Shown here: positions 26,646 through 39,593 of the stretch, one piece after another
Position numbering within the stretch: position 1 is the first letter of the stretch
Layout of the letters: the number at the start of each line of letters is the position of its first letter
Origin: Litomosoides sigmodontis
Taxonomy: Eukaryota; Nematoda; Chromadorea; Rhabditida; Onchocercidae
Direction: 5' to 3'
Length of the DNA stretch: 64,000 nt
NCBI GenBank assembly: GCA_963070105.1
Contig: OY718805.1
Span: 2,254,001 to 2,318,000, forward strand
Position numbers and translations under genes: made by a program
The notes under the pieces: generated by a model
The model's input: the letters and a program-made list of their open reading frames with translations, nothing else
Database searches by the model: none
Told to the model about the DNA's origin: nothing

Positions 26646-28620
26646 TCTGGTCATTATCACCTGCTATCACCCTCTTCCCCTCTCTCTCACTCTCTCAATC
26701 CTCCTCCTCCAACAGCAACAGCACTACCAGTGATAAGCTAAGACGACTGAAACACACACAACCTTTGACTGATAAGCAGCTGTCATCCAGCCTTCGTTGA
26801 AACCGCCACACTGAATATCACTTATCATTATCAGTCATTATCATCCGTTATCATTTATTATTATTTGTCCTACCATTGCTATAGCTGTTAAATGCTATTT
26901 ACTATTCCATTCCTCTTGCTGTCGCTATCATTACTGCTCTTTATTAATGAATGTAATTAATTAATTGGTTTTGTTAGCACTGCGCTCCACTGGTTGTTCA
27001 AGTCTGATTTACGACTACTTTATGCGTCGTTCCCTTTTATTTGCTCATTAAGCTAAAGAGCAAAATAGCAAGTGATGAAATCACGTGCTAATCAAATTAT
27101 TCTGCTCAAATTAATTGACTGTCTTCATCAGGACGAATATGTGATGATCGGATGCGCGAGAGATTAAAATCAAATTTCACTCAAAGATTTGCAAACAACA
27201 CAAGTGCACTTTAAATATTGCAATAAGTTTGTCATATTTTAAATGATTCAATAAGAGTGGTGGAAGCTATTCCTCTGGAGCGAAGCGGAAAATGCTTATC
27301 AGTGGTCATCAGTTATCACTTGTCAATTAAGTGCGCACAATGAATTAAGTAAGACATTTGCAACATTTCCACAACAAAATACTTCATTGGCACTTATTGC
27401 GTTGACTCATTTAGACCTGTCGATGTGACGTAGATCTATGGAGAAGGCAGGTGGACGTACGTGAAATGTCAGGTGAATAGTTTTAATGAGAGAATTAAGG
27501 TAACTCTCATCCGTCCAACAACATTTGTTATCAATTTTTTTGTTTGTTTTCTAGGTGGTTGGTTGGTTGACGAAATTTACTCCATTTCATTCCGGTTAGA
27601 TCATTGAACTTTTTGTACAATCAAATATGAGAGATATAAATTTCATAAGTGATGTGGAGCAGTGTGAACGGGAAATTTTGAAGTGCATGATATTGCTATT
27701 CAATTAAATTCAATTCGACCTTGAACTTGAAAGCAACCTATTTTGAATGAACAATGATTTAGTAATTATTGCGCACATTTGCATACCTATCAATAATTAG
27801 CTCTTGCTTACAAGGTAGCAGTAGTTTCAGGTTAAAATTTCATAGCAAACAATCTCATAACGTCATACGTGAAATTATTAATTATATTACATCACTAATT
27901 CATTAATTATTCAGAAAGTGGAAAAAAAAGGTTGCAAATCACATCTGACACTAAAGCCAGTGAATTAATTAATGAGCTAATTAGGATGTGTAAAAAATTG
28001 GAATAATTATATTGAAGAGTTTAAGGAATAAACATTGCAATGAATGCGCTCATTGTTCCTCAATTATCATCTGAGAATTTTTGCGTTTTTTTTTTCCTTT
28101 TTTGAAACCAAAAAATGTGAAAGAATTTGCACTTAGACGAGAATGGATAGGTTCAGATGGGAAAAAACAAAAGGAGAAAATAGGAATAGCACACTTTTAA
28201 ATTATTTAGCTGTATAAAATTTTTTGCTAATTGCAGTTGTTGATGATAATGTGGGGCGGTGAGGATGATTACAGTGATATGATTTGTGATAAGACAGGTG
28301 AATATTTGTGATACCGATTAAAGTGGTATTAATTAAAACAAGTTTTGCGGTTTTTCCCTTTGTCATCATCGTCACCGCTACCGTCATCATCTTCTTCTTC
28401 GTGATAAGATCACTGAGGCACGTTTCGCTTGACCTGAGAACCTGTTGAACACATACCTACTACATATATGACAATTCTACGATCAGTGTATCATTTAATC
28501 ACTCGCCATATCACCATTATCAGCAAACACTGCGGACACTACTAATCGGTGCTCTATCTCTTGGCAATATATCGCACTCATTATCATTTCCAATAATTAT
28601 CAATTAACATTTATCAGCAT
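26646..28620. promoter_or_regulatory. Cluster of GATA-factor sites (TGATAA/TTATCA)
   Basis: By eye at least 16 exact TGATAA or TTATCA hexamers lie in 2 kb, about five times the number expected from base composition. The tightest groups are at about 26818-26865 (four in 45 bases) and 28510-28620. In nematodes TGATAA is the site of the GATA factors ELT-2 and ELT-7, which drive intestinal genes. The cluster lies upstream of both glutathione synthetase and Inscuteable. That it acts as an enhancer is inference. Confidence 0.35.
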
Positions 28621-28648
28621 GCAATTAGCAAGTGAAGCACATCTCTGT

Positions 28649-28682
28649 AGAGAGAGAGAGGGAGAGAGAGAGAGAGAGAGGG
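28649..28682. repeat. (AG)n microsatellite
   Basis: About 34 bases of AG interrupted once by GG. Confidence 0.9.
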
Positions 28683-29105
28683 AAAAAGCTCTGCTTCAAT
28701 CGACATCATTTATTCAAATTCCAAATTTGTATGCGTATTTTCAATGAACTGCTGGTGTTGACGTATCGACACGCATTCATCATATCACGATGACCATTTG
28801 GCTCATTTCCATTTCGATAAACTCATTCAAATTAAACGATCCCTATTGCTTATTATCCCTTCCAACATTCTCTCACTTCTTCACTTACGTTGCGTGGCTT
28901 GTGAAAGACATTTTTAGTTAGTTTAGATTTTTAGTTAAATTTATTAAAATTTATAAAATTGTGGTGAAACAAATGAACCGATTATTCGCTCTAGTAGTTA
29001 GTTTTCATCATTGTGTTATTGTTGCTCTGTGATTTCCCTCTTTCATACTCATTGCTAGTGTTTTGTTGAATTTCAATCAAACTTTCCAAAATACACAAAC
29101 TGACT

Positions 29106-29106
<1 letters not shown>

Positions 29107-29184
<78 letters not shown>

Positions 29185-29197
29185 ATACACATACACA
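29107..29197. repeat. (CA)n microsatellite
   Basis: About 90 bases of CA, flanked by CATA steps on both sides. Confidence 0.95.
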
Positions 29198-31169
29198 ATT
29201 CGACGTTGATTTTCTAATTGAACTTAATTAATAGGTACGGTATTAATTAAGCTAATACGCTAGATCAATCGACCATTAAGTACAATAATAACCTTTACAG
29301 TCCTTTGTGAGAAAGTGTAGCATTTCTAATAATAGCTGCGAGAACGATCAAATTTCAATCGAGCTTGTTAGCTGGATAACTAACGATGCTGCACTATGCA
29401 CTTTTACCTTATTTTGAAAAAATATTATTTCGTCTACTCTTAACTAACCCTCTCCTACATGGACTAAGCGTGATGGCGTGTGATACGTTAAAGAAGAAAT
29501 TTTGATAAAGAGATGAATTAAATACCTAACATGAAAATAGTTTGTGTGTGAGGAGAAATGAGACGTGAAAAAAAAAAACGTCCTCTTTTTCTTTCTCCTT
29601 TTACTGCAGCATTTTCTTTCAAATTCGTTGACTTTTGTCACTTTGAAAATTATCACCATTTCGCTTCCTTTTTTCTTCCATAATTTAGTATTTCAACATT
29701 GTTTTCTTCTCACATCTTCATTTTCCTCCCTTCTTCCTCTCTCTCTTCCTCTCGCTCTCTTTCAATCTCTCTCTCTCTTCCTAATTAAATCTCTTCTAAT
29801 AAAATTCAATTCATCTTTGATAATTTTTCAGCCTCTAACATATACATTTCCATCATTTTCCACTTCACTATAGTAAAATAAACAAGTTTTTCATCTTCTC
29901 TACCACACCATAAAATCACTTTTCTGTAATTTCAACCACTTACTTATTTTGTTTTTTTTTTGATGTACACCGACAATCAACTTTGTAATCTTAGCATGAT
30001 CTATTAAATTTAAATATAGTTAGGGTATGCGCTAAGTCTACTGGGTTTAGCTCTAACAACGTTTATTTGTTTCATAAAAAACATCGCATTTTAGGTGCGT
30101 ACACTTCTATAGCTATAAAATTCAGTCAAATCTATTTTCTAGAATTTGTACCTTAGAAATGGAAAACTGAATTATGGCAAAATATCAAATTTGCTAATTT
30201 TCTTATTTTTATTATTAGTTAATTTATTCAAATTTTTATCAAATTTGCTTAATTGATGAGAAAGGTGCATTTAAGAGAAAATGTGATTGGATTTTAATTC
30301 TCACATTAATTTTATATTTTTTTAAAAAAATTACCATAATTGATCGTTTTTGAGAAATAGTTTGACCGGAAAGCTATGAAAATGTTGCAGAACATTCATT
30401 CATTTAAGCAATTACCCATTAATGCAATCTAATCTAGCCGAACTTCCCATTTTAATATCATTTTTATTAATTTTACAATAGCTAATTTAGCAAGTAGTAT
30501 GTTTTTCGAGGTGAAAAAAGCACGTGTTCATCTTCAAGTGCTCGTTTCACATTGTTAATAAGTTTTTTTTTTTTTAAATTACAATTTGTACTTTTGTTCA
30601 TTTCATTTACTTTTGTTTATAAGAAATGGAGGAGATTAGTGGTACTGTAAGCACAATATTACCAGAACTGTCTTTCAGTCAAGCGGATATGTCTAGTGAT
30701 AGCATAAGCAGCACTTTCTGTGAGAGAGAGAGAGAGGAAAGAGCCGGAAATGCTATTCGGTAGCTTAGAATGCCATCCGACCGGCTAAACTATAGCGCAC
30801 TTCACTTTACTACTTAGCACACTTTACTATTGCGCTGAACAATCGGTCAACCAGTTGAATTTACAATTGAGGAATATGAATTACTGGAAGAGTTATTAAA
30901 GAATGTGTGATAATTAGCGCTATTGTCGCATGACAGGAATTACAAGCATAACTGTACTTCTACGACATCGTCTTAATCCTTACTACTACTAATGCTTCCT
31001 ATTAGAATTAGTGTAAGTAATTATCGGATGGAATAAAAGGGAAAAAAGAATTGGTGTAGGAGGGAAAGGCATTTTTGTTCAATGGCAAATGATTGAGATG
31101 CAAACGCTTGAAGCAAAAGCAAATGTTATTTTATTGAAATTTTAAAATTCATTCATTTAAGAGCGAACG

Positions 31170-34100
31170 ATGGCTTCAGTGCCTCTACAAGCGCTTAATT
31201 CGCTGTGCAACAATGCATCACGCAACATACAAGAATGGCTTACGGAATTGACGGTGAGCAGCGAACCGGAATGCATCTTCATTTTATATGCGAAATCATT
31301 TTTGGATCTTACCGAAGAGCAACATTTATCATCAAATCATTGCAACGATCAATTTGAACGAATTCATTTCGGCGATTCAAGGCATGTATAACTTTTTGAA
31401 TTTTATTTATATTTATCCCTACTTCATGCTCTCAATGGTTGTTTACTGCAGTGTGCTGCATCGTTATACCTCGACATACATGCCTTCCTAAACTCGTATT
31501 TTCCTAATGATTTAATTACTCAATAACTTAAAATTGTTATGGTGAAATAAGTGATAGTTAGGTAGGCATTACATATAAGGTAGGGAATCAGCAACAAGTG
31601 AAATTATAACTTAAGCCTCGTGCGGCACATCTTAAATAGCGTATTGACTTCTGCACGTTAGAAACGTGTAACTATAGATGCATAATAAGCATTACCTGTA
31701 ACTCACCACGTAATTAAGTAAACGAAAATCATTTACCTCGTCGTTCATCTGTTAAATTAACAGCCTGTTAACTTAACTTATCTCTTTCCTGTCACTCTTC
31801 TAATTCATTTTTTCTATTAAATGTGGAATTTTTGGGCTTTAAAATGATGCAAATCTTGAAATTCTGCATGACTGAATATATTTTTCACTAATTTAAATTA
31901 CACATGTAAAACGATAACAGATAGATAGCTTTCCGAAAGCTCTGCAGCTTAATGTGAGAAATTTTGCAATATGAGGAAATTTAAATTGTCAAAAATGTTT
32001 TTTATTAATGTTGTAAATTGCAGTTTGCCAGCACCAGCAAAGCCAAAACGTTGCATTGCACGTATGACGTCTTCATCTTCGGGACACGTTATGACCGCTT
32101 CAACACCAGTATCACGTACGAGCAACGGAAAGCATCGCACCACCGTGTGCTATCAATATGATAGGACAAAAATCATTTCCACAAAGTTTGTCGCATTCTA
32201 CGATGAAGAATGATTGAATAGAAAATTTGCAAAATATTGAAGGAAAAAAAAGAACCTTAAACAATCGATCTCTTCTTCTTCAGCAACAAAACAGTTTTTC
32301 AGGTGCAATCCAACGTCCGCAGTTATTCGTGTGAAATCGTCCAACGCTTCCGCTAGCAATGGAATGGATGAGGTGAAATTGAAAGATAATTTGACTACCA
32401 ATGAAATATCAACTGTGAAATTTCCCACAGTACGAACACATAGCGCAAGAACGAGCTTTTCCGTGATCAATCGATCACTTACGCCAAAAATTTCCGCTAA
32501 AGGTCACCGATACAGACTACATCGTAAGCCACAGAAATCACATCGGTCACTCTGTCGGCAGCAACAGCAAAAAGAGGAGGAAAATGAAACGGTTGAAAGT
32601 GATCAGAAACCGAATGACGTAGCAGCGGTAAGAGAGAAGAAATTAAATTTCATTATACTGCTCAACTTTTATGTAAGATGACGCAACTGTACATCACCAA
32701 CACGATACGTGTTCTTTTTCACGCAAATCTTCGAGTGATCACGTGAAAGATGATGCAAAATGCAATTCTTCCACGTCTGACTTATTAATTTTAATTTTAA
32801 TTTATTAAAATTTTGTCACCATCATGTTTGGTATTTCTGATTTCAATTCACTGTGCATAATTTTATTTAAATGCTACGCATAATGTGCAATACTTTTTGA
32901 TCCAATTATTTATTTCATAAAATTTTGCATGTTTCTTGCTTTCAGATGATCAACAATACAGACGACGTTAATTTGAATAATTCACACTATTCACAAGCCG
33001 AATCATCATCACTGAATGCTGACACTGATCAGTGGATGCGGATGGTGGACGGTCATCAGCTGGTTCCTTCCGCATCTGAACAAAGTTCGAGCTGTTCAAG
33101 AGGTCAGCTGAACTCTTCCAACATCGATGACATCAGCAGTTTGGATGAGCAATTAAATGTCTCGCAAACGTGTGATGATAATGATGAAGAAGTGGGAAAC
33201 GTTTGCGCCACTGAGCAAAACGATTCACAGTCGTGGTCATTGGTTGTAGCGCCACCGATAGTGAAAGTGAAATTCAGAAAGCCACCGAAAACAACGATTT
33301 CAATTCAGGTTGATAATTCACTTGATTTTTATTGTGTTCAGAGCATTAAACAAACTACTGTACGTTCAACTTGAATTTGTGATTGCATCTCATCTCATTT
33401 TTGAAATCTCATTTTATGCTTCATTGTCTTTTCAACTTTTTTTTTTGATTTTTACTCTTCTCAAAATACTAATTAATCTTTTTTTTTGAAAGAAAAGCAT
33501 TAAAGTTGCAGAGAGTGACTGAATCAGATAGAAAATTTGAAATGGCAGGTACTCGTAATCGACAACTTTTAAGCAAACACCGAATTCGAACATCGCACAA
33601 AACAGGAAATTGTAGACAGGTATGGTATCTGATATGACGTAACATTACTTTTTCTTTCCTCGTGCAAATAGAACTGTCGTAAAAGTGATAACGCAAGGAT
33701 GGAAGTCTGATATGATATCAGTACGTTTGAAAACATCAATAAAGGTCATGAATAACCGTCACGTGTACTAAATTATAAGTTATTTAATATTAAAGTTCAA
33801 TTTTGCAATTGTAAATTTTTTTATGTGTGCAATAACGAACGAACTAATATTGCAGATGCTCCTCGATGCACCGTCAAGTTCACAAGTGATAAAATCAATC
33901 TCCAATCACTCAAGGTGATAATTTTACCATTGAATAAAGTTAATTTAGGCATAATTTTCCTGTGAACTTGCTTGAACCTTCAATTAGTGCAGATATTACG
34001 GTTGTGATCCGGATGATGATATTCTTGAATTGACCGGACCTGAAGCAATAGCGTCATCGGTATTTGAAACGATTGATTCGAGCACCAATAGTAGCGTAGA

Positions 34101-37100
34101 TTCGGGACAAGGCTCAACCGATTTGAACTTTCAAAATTGTTCGCCGAAGGATTTGCTCAGCTGTGATAAAATTTTGCCAACTTATGCTCGAATAGCTAGT
34201 AAGTTAGCTGATTAGTAATGTCTTATCTAACTAGTAAATTATAAGAAATTGAAGAGCAAAAATTTTCTTGCTAGCCAAAACTCTTTAAGTGAACCACTCA
34301 GTGATATGTTTATCTCTCTAGATGATAGTATCAATTATTTTAAGCTTAATACTATCAATTTTAATTGTGCAGTAATCGTAGCTCTCTCCCCATGGAACAT
34401 TTCAAAGCTAGCAATTGATTAGCTGAGAGATTACACACTGTAGTACGAAACTGAAAGTTATGAAGCACGGAGTAAATGAAAATTTTCAAGATACAATTGA
34501 TCACGTGTTACGTGTATGTAGCACGTTTCATACAGTGCTAAATGATGAAATTAGCGGAAAATGGAGCAATGATCTAATATGTGAGGCAAAAGTGTTAATT
34601 GTAGCAATTCAATGTTCACCCTGCGCTACGTTTCTTTCTGCTCACGTAAGCTTTCACTTTGCAATGATTATTGCGTAGGTATATGTACGTGGAAGCTTTT
34701 ACATAAAAGAAGATTTATGCATAGTTAGTTCAGTAGAAAATTTGCGAAACTGAGCAATTGCATAATTGGCTTTGTCTAACATGCGAAATAATTTGAACTC
34801 ACTGCAATACATTTATTGATCATCGATCTTTGAACTTGTAGTTGTTATTTTTTTTTTATTTTTTGAAATTACACATTTGTTAAAGGATATTGCAACTGTA
34901 CAACAAATCATTTCGGAATTGCAATCAGAGCACTGTTCTACGGAAAGATCCGTTAGTGCGTCCATTTTTCCAATTGCGCTGTTACGGAAGATAATTCATG
35001 AAGTGTTAGTGACATTTGCGCGGATAATATCAGCGCACTTAGCCGAGTGCACCAATCATGATCGATTACTGATCATCGCACTTGAACATCTCATACATTT
35101 GATGCTTTTTGGCGATGAAATTTGCCTTGTTATTATAGAGGTAATAAAAGAAGACGGTTGGTGCTCTTTTTTTCCAAGCTAAAGTTTTCATTAAGTTTTT
35201 TTTTTTTAAAAAAAACAAATCATTAAAGCTATCAACTTATTATGAATTTATTTTAGGATAATACAGCACTTACTTAGATTTTCAAAGAAAGTTTAAGAAA
35301 AAGAAAAAAAAGTTAGAAAAGCAGGAAAGCAATGATTTATTGCAAGTTGAAGAATTTATTTGTGCAAATTTATGGAAGAGCAAAAAAGTCGAGCAGTAAA
35401 TTTAGTATCAAAATTTTATTTTAGTCTGACAAGATTGTTGTAAATGAGTAATCCCTTTTAATAAGTATACTGAGAATTTTTTTTTTTGCGCAATTTTTGT
35501 TTTTTTTCCGTTTGTTAATTTAGTGCGGTGGTTTCGATTCGTTATTGTATTTTTGTGAGGTACCATCGGTTTCAAATGGTACCCTTCGACTACTACTTCG
35601 AGCTCTAGCCATCCTATGCGGTAACTATCGTGGTGCATTGAAACTTTTAGTGGTAGGTGCTAATGACTGCATCATTTTCAATATGTAAATATTTCGTGGA
35701 AAATTATGTTACTTGCATTTTTAATTTCAAGTTGTACTTTGTAACAATATCTTCGCAGATTGAAATGAATGAAAAAAAAGTGGTATCCATGGATTTTCCT
35801 TTGTAAAAGTGAAATTTCACCTTTGTGCATAGCACTACAAATACTCTATCTAATTGGGAAGGAAATTTCAACTCCCATTTGTTCTCTCATGCTTCATTAT
35901 TGAAAAATTGGCTTATTGCCAGTAATATCAGATATTCAGTAATACAATTAATTTTTTCATCTATTTTTAGCATTGCGGTCTAACGCAACATTTTATTTAC
36001 ATTAGCAAACTTAATTTCCACAGATTGCATATGGCATTTGTAGATTTGTCCAAATAACCGATCATCTTTTTAATTTCATTGGATGAAATATTTTCAGCTT
36101 AACAAATTTGAATTAATTATTGAATTGCTATTTACCTCAACGATAGCTTGCTCAGCAGAAGCAGCAGGTGTATTGTCACAGCTAACAAATCCTAATCAGT
36201 ATTACGTTCGACTGGGTAATATGTTGTCAAGAGTTGTGATACGAATTCTCGGTAAGTTCACTTTACCACTCCAAAATTTCATATTTTATTTTTCAATGCA
36301 AATTTTACACAAAGAAAAAATGCTAGAATCACTGACCACTTCATGTTTTCAATCAGTGATAGATCGGAAGTTACGATTTGCTTACATATTTCACGACAAA
36401 AAGAAAAAGTTACGATTGCGATTACGTATCGTTATCCGGTTGTTGTTAAAGGAAAAGATATTAGACCTGATATTTCTATTCGGTTTTTCATTTCTGATTT
36501 CTGGTCCACTACAAATAGCAATATCCATTTTTCATCCAACATTTTCCAACTGTTTAAATTTCAACTTTTAGAAATTGTTGATAAAAGTAAGGTGGCGGAA
36601 TCGTTACTGCTAGCACTGGCGGCATTAGCAAATATAACTGTGCAAGAAAGGGGAACGATTGATATCCTCTACGAGCATAATGCCATCAAACGCTTTGTTC
36701 AGGCACATAAACGACCGAAATGCCACAATGCATTCATTGAGGAACAGGTAAGTAGACAAGTAAGTAAGTAAGTAAGTGAGTAAGTAAGTAAGTAAGTAAC
36801 CAAGTGCAATCCTACAATTTTCACTTAACGCACGGTTCAAACGGAAAAGAAATGAACGAAGCAAATGGCAAATCAGTTTTTTTTCCTCTTTTTGTTTTAT
36901 TTGAGAAGGGAAATTAAAATTTCAGTTGCTGACAATTTTTATCAGTCTGGCAAATGGAGCTTACATTGAAGCACTAATTGGACAAGGCGCAATTGACCTT
37001 TTGCTTTCGTTGCTGAGAACACGTGGTGGAACAAACGTGAACTCCTGCAAGAGAATTCAGATACGAACGATACAATGCTTGCGAACCATTGCCAGTCACG

Positions 37101-38050
37101 GAATTGGACTCAAAGCTATACATGAAATGAACGGTGGGAATTTGAGCATTTGCAATTCTAACTATAAGAATTAATTAGTGCTATTTCTTAATACTCCTCT
37201 TTTGAGCTATAATTAATTTCATTTGCAATTAACGATAACCGCGTATGATGAATTTCAAATGAAATTAATGATGCAATTCAAATTTGAACTGTTTTGGGAA
37301 AATTTTTTCCTCCATTTTCTCCGAAGTAAGTGACACATACCTATTAGCAATAAATTTTTGGTATTTAAATAGTGAAGCATTTGATTTTGTTCTCATGATT
37401 TTATGTTAAATTCTTTTCTTGTCTATATAAATTTTATGAAAAATTTAAGCCTTTCATGGTTTGGAAAAGCAGAAAAATCATTTTTTCCTATTATTTTTGG
37501 AGCTATAAGAAAAAAAAGATTGAAATTTTATCACTTTATTATTGAAGGACAAATGATGTCCAAAACATGAATTTCAAGGAAAATTTGAAAAAGTAATCTT
37601 TCTGCTCATTCTAATTAAAACACATTAGATTGCGAAAATTTTAAATTATTTGAAGTCGAATAATTAAAATTCCAAAACTCTATATCTTCACGTACTTCCA
37701 TCCCTCACGCAGTGTTAGCTGCGCAAACGTGAATTGCGCAATTTCACTTACATCGCTTATCCAAAATAAATGAATTGTAGCACACTTCGACACTTTAATA
37801 TCTTCTGTTATCCTCTTCACATCATTCCATATTTTTCTTCATTGCTCTCATTATTACAGTCTTAAAATTAATTCGAAAAATGAATTATTTCGAAAAATAA
37901 ATAAAAATGAACTATTTATTATTAATTTCAGGCTACTCAGTGATATCGAAGGTGGTGCGAGATGATAGCATACCAAGTAACGTAAAGAACAGTTTATGGT
38001 GGATAACGGATCAGCTGGAGAAAAAATATCAGTTAGAAAGTGCTGTGTAA
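31170..38050 (+). CDS. insc: Inscuteable homologue (spindle-orientation adaptor)
   Basis: Inscuteable links the Par polarity complex to LGN/Pins and so orients the spindle in asymmetric division. Exons: 31170-31385, 32024-32144, 32284-32627, 32946-33308, 33512-33619, 33856-33914, 33993-34198, about 34428-34645, 34886-35140, 35524-35652, 36098-36251, 36572-36747, 36926-37133, 37932-38050, totalling 2676 bases and 891 residues. The first exon has the LGN-binding segment: IleGlnGluTrpLeuThrGluLeu (20-27) then GluProGluCys (32-35), aligning with ValGlnArgTrpMetGluAspLeu...GluCysGluCys of human INSC. Exons 2-7 encode a Ser/Asn-rich low-complexity linker. Exons 8-14 are armadillo-like helices, with SerAlaGluAlaAlaGlyValLeuSerGlnLeuThr and LeuAlaAlaLeuAlaAsnIleThr matching the human repeats. 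The start of the eighth exon is the least certain junction. Confidence 0.88.
36748..36799. repeat. (GTAA)n repeat grown from a 5' splice site
   Basis: The intron after Inscuteable exon 36572-36747 opens with GTAAGT and continues as about a dozen GTAAGT-like tetranucleotide units (one GTGAG, one AGACA interruption) to about 36799. Each unit is itself a consensus donor. Confidence 0.9.
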
Positions 38051-38774
38051 TGTTTCACAGAAGAATTTCAGGCTCGTAAATTTGCTATAAAAAATTTGCA
38101 TATCACTTAATTATACCAATTCTTATAAAACAATTGGATAACAACTCCATCGACCCGGACAATTAGCTACTTTTTCCCAGATCAATCAAAGATAGCTCTT
38201 AAAAAAGAGTAATTAACAAGTCGACCTCTCCCATAGACCGAAATTTTTAAAATAGCGAGGGTAATAGCAATTCGACAATTCAACGAAAATAGATAGACAT
38301 TATTAAGTGAATTTCAATTATTCGTTGGCAAATTTAATAAAATTTCGATTCAAACAGTCTATTTCGTTTGAAATTATCAAATGTCAAGTGTTGAAATTGA
38401 AGAAGCAGTTGTTTAAACTGATCGATAAGACTGTTTTGGTCAATGTTCGTCGAATAATTCGCATCTATTTATTCTGCCACAGAAATGCTAACAAATAAAG
38501 TTTATTGAAAATACAAATTCCGGAGAATCTCGCACTCTTCCGGCAACCGATTCATTAGCATATCAACTGCGAGTGAAAATTCATTTCGTGTCATTTCAAC
38601 ACTCGCAAGCAATCAGAGCAACAGTTCAGCAACATTTTGAAGAGATGAAAGATGGAAAATTGAAAAGCGTGAAATCACAGTAAGAGGAATGGATGAAAAT
38701 TTAAATGACGACGATTAAATTGTTAGAAATCGGTTGTGAGTGATAGCGCATATTTCAATTGAAAGTGACCTCAG
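38051..38774. other. Intergenic region 3' of Inscuteable
   Basis: Holds the Inscuteable 3' untranslated region. The AATAAA at about 38495 (in acaaataaagttt) is a plausible polyadenylation signal. Nothing else seen. Confidence 0.5.
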
Positions 38775-39560
38775 TCATTCCATTCTTCGCAGGCGCTGAT
38801 TGCGCTGGAGAAAAGGAGTCCAAACATCCTCCTCACTTGCCTTCTTATCGATTCGCACGTGAATTTTCAGATGACGTGATTTAGCAAAAAATTCGCTTGC
38901 ACCGCGGACAGCCATAAGGCTTTCGGCAGTTGCAAGTGCTCGTCGCAAGTAATCGAGCGGAGCCTTCCGCACACGTCGAACAATCGCACAGCTTCTTGTG
39001 CAACTTCTCATGCCTTTTCAATTTGGACAATCGACAGAATCTTGCCGCTTGCCGCAACGTGGACACCGATACGCTCTTTCACCGTCGTAAACGACCACTT
39101 TAGCTTCTCATAACTAATGCTGGGCGGATTTTTTTTTCGCATGTTTTTCGCATGCCAAATTGCGCAGCGCTTCAGCGCCATAAAATTTTGGTTGATCATT
39201 TGAAGATGATAGCAGGTCGGCATGCTTCTCATCACTTTCCGTTATCAATTTCGGTAACTGAGAGATTTTATCGCACGTCGAACTGTACCACTTATCAACG
39301 CTATGCGTTCACGCAAACCTTTTTCAGCGAAAACTTTTTTGCATATTTGATAGTTGCGTCGAAGTACGCTGCTATTAACGTGAGCATCAGTTTCCGCTTG
39401 AGACAGTTGTGAGAGTAATTTCTTGCACGTTGAGTAGCTGCACGTTGAGTAGTCTCTAAGCTTCCAATGATGGTATTTCAAAAAAAAAATTTTCCCGCAC
39501 GCCGCGCATTTGTGTCGCTTCACAGCGGCACAACGACCTGACGCACCTTTTTCCAACCTT
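38775..39560 (-). pseudogene. Frame-broken C2H2 zinc-finger relic
   Basis: Zinc-finger remnants occur in different frames of the minus strand. Near 39500 CysAlaAlaCysGlyLysIlePhePhe is a finger start. Near 39320 CysLysLysValPheAlaGluLys followed by SerGlyThr resembles a finger and linker. Near 39030 TyrArgCysProArgCysGlyLysArg breaks off and continues in the next frame as PheCysArgLeuSerLysLeuLysArgHisGluLysLeuHis, giving exact CX2C-X12-HX3H spacing once the shift is allowed for. Near 38880 CysProArgCysLysArgIlePhe again changes frame before LysSerArgHisLeuLysIleHis. Several histidines are lost in the first finger. I read this as a decayed zinc-finger gene; sequencing error or introns cannot be excluded. 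It sits directly downstream of the left micro-exon gene on the same strand. Confidence 0.55.
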
Positions 39561-39593
39561 TTATTTTTCGGAGGAACGTGGTGGATCTTGTTT

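Larger units (their letters stand above)
24815..31169. other. Large gene-free divergent region
   Basis: About 6.3 kb between the start codons of glutathione synthetase (-) and Inscuteable (+). Nothing in it reads as a conserved exon on either strand. It contains pyrimidine-rich direct repeats (25981-26057), A/T hairpin-prone sequence (26280-26400), a cluster of TGATAA/TTATCA sites (about 26646-28620), (AG)n at 28649-28682, (CA)n at 29107-29197 and long pyrimidine tracts at 29700-29780. I read it as regulatory and untranslated sequence of the two flanking genes. Confidence 0.55.

Noticed and set aside
31949..32143. Minus-strand frame opposite Inscuteable exon 2
   Set aside because: Antisense shadow; the plus-strand exon has proper splice sites and keeps phase.
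36083..36571. 162-residue plus-strand frame in Inscuteable
   Set aside because: Only 36098-36251 is exon; the rest is intron read-through past a good GTAAGT donor.
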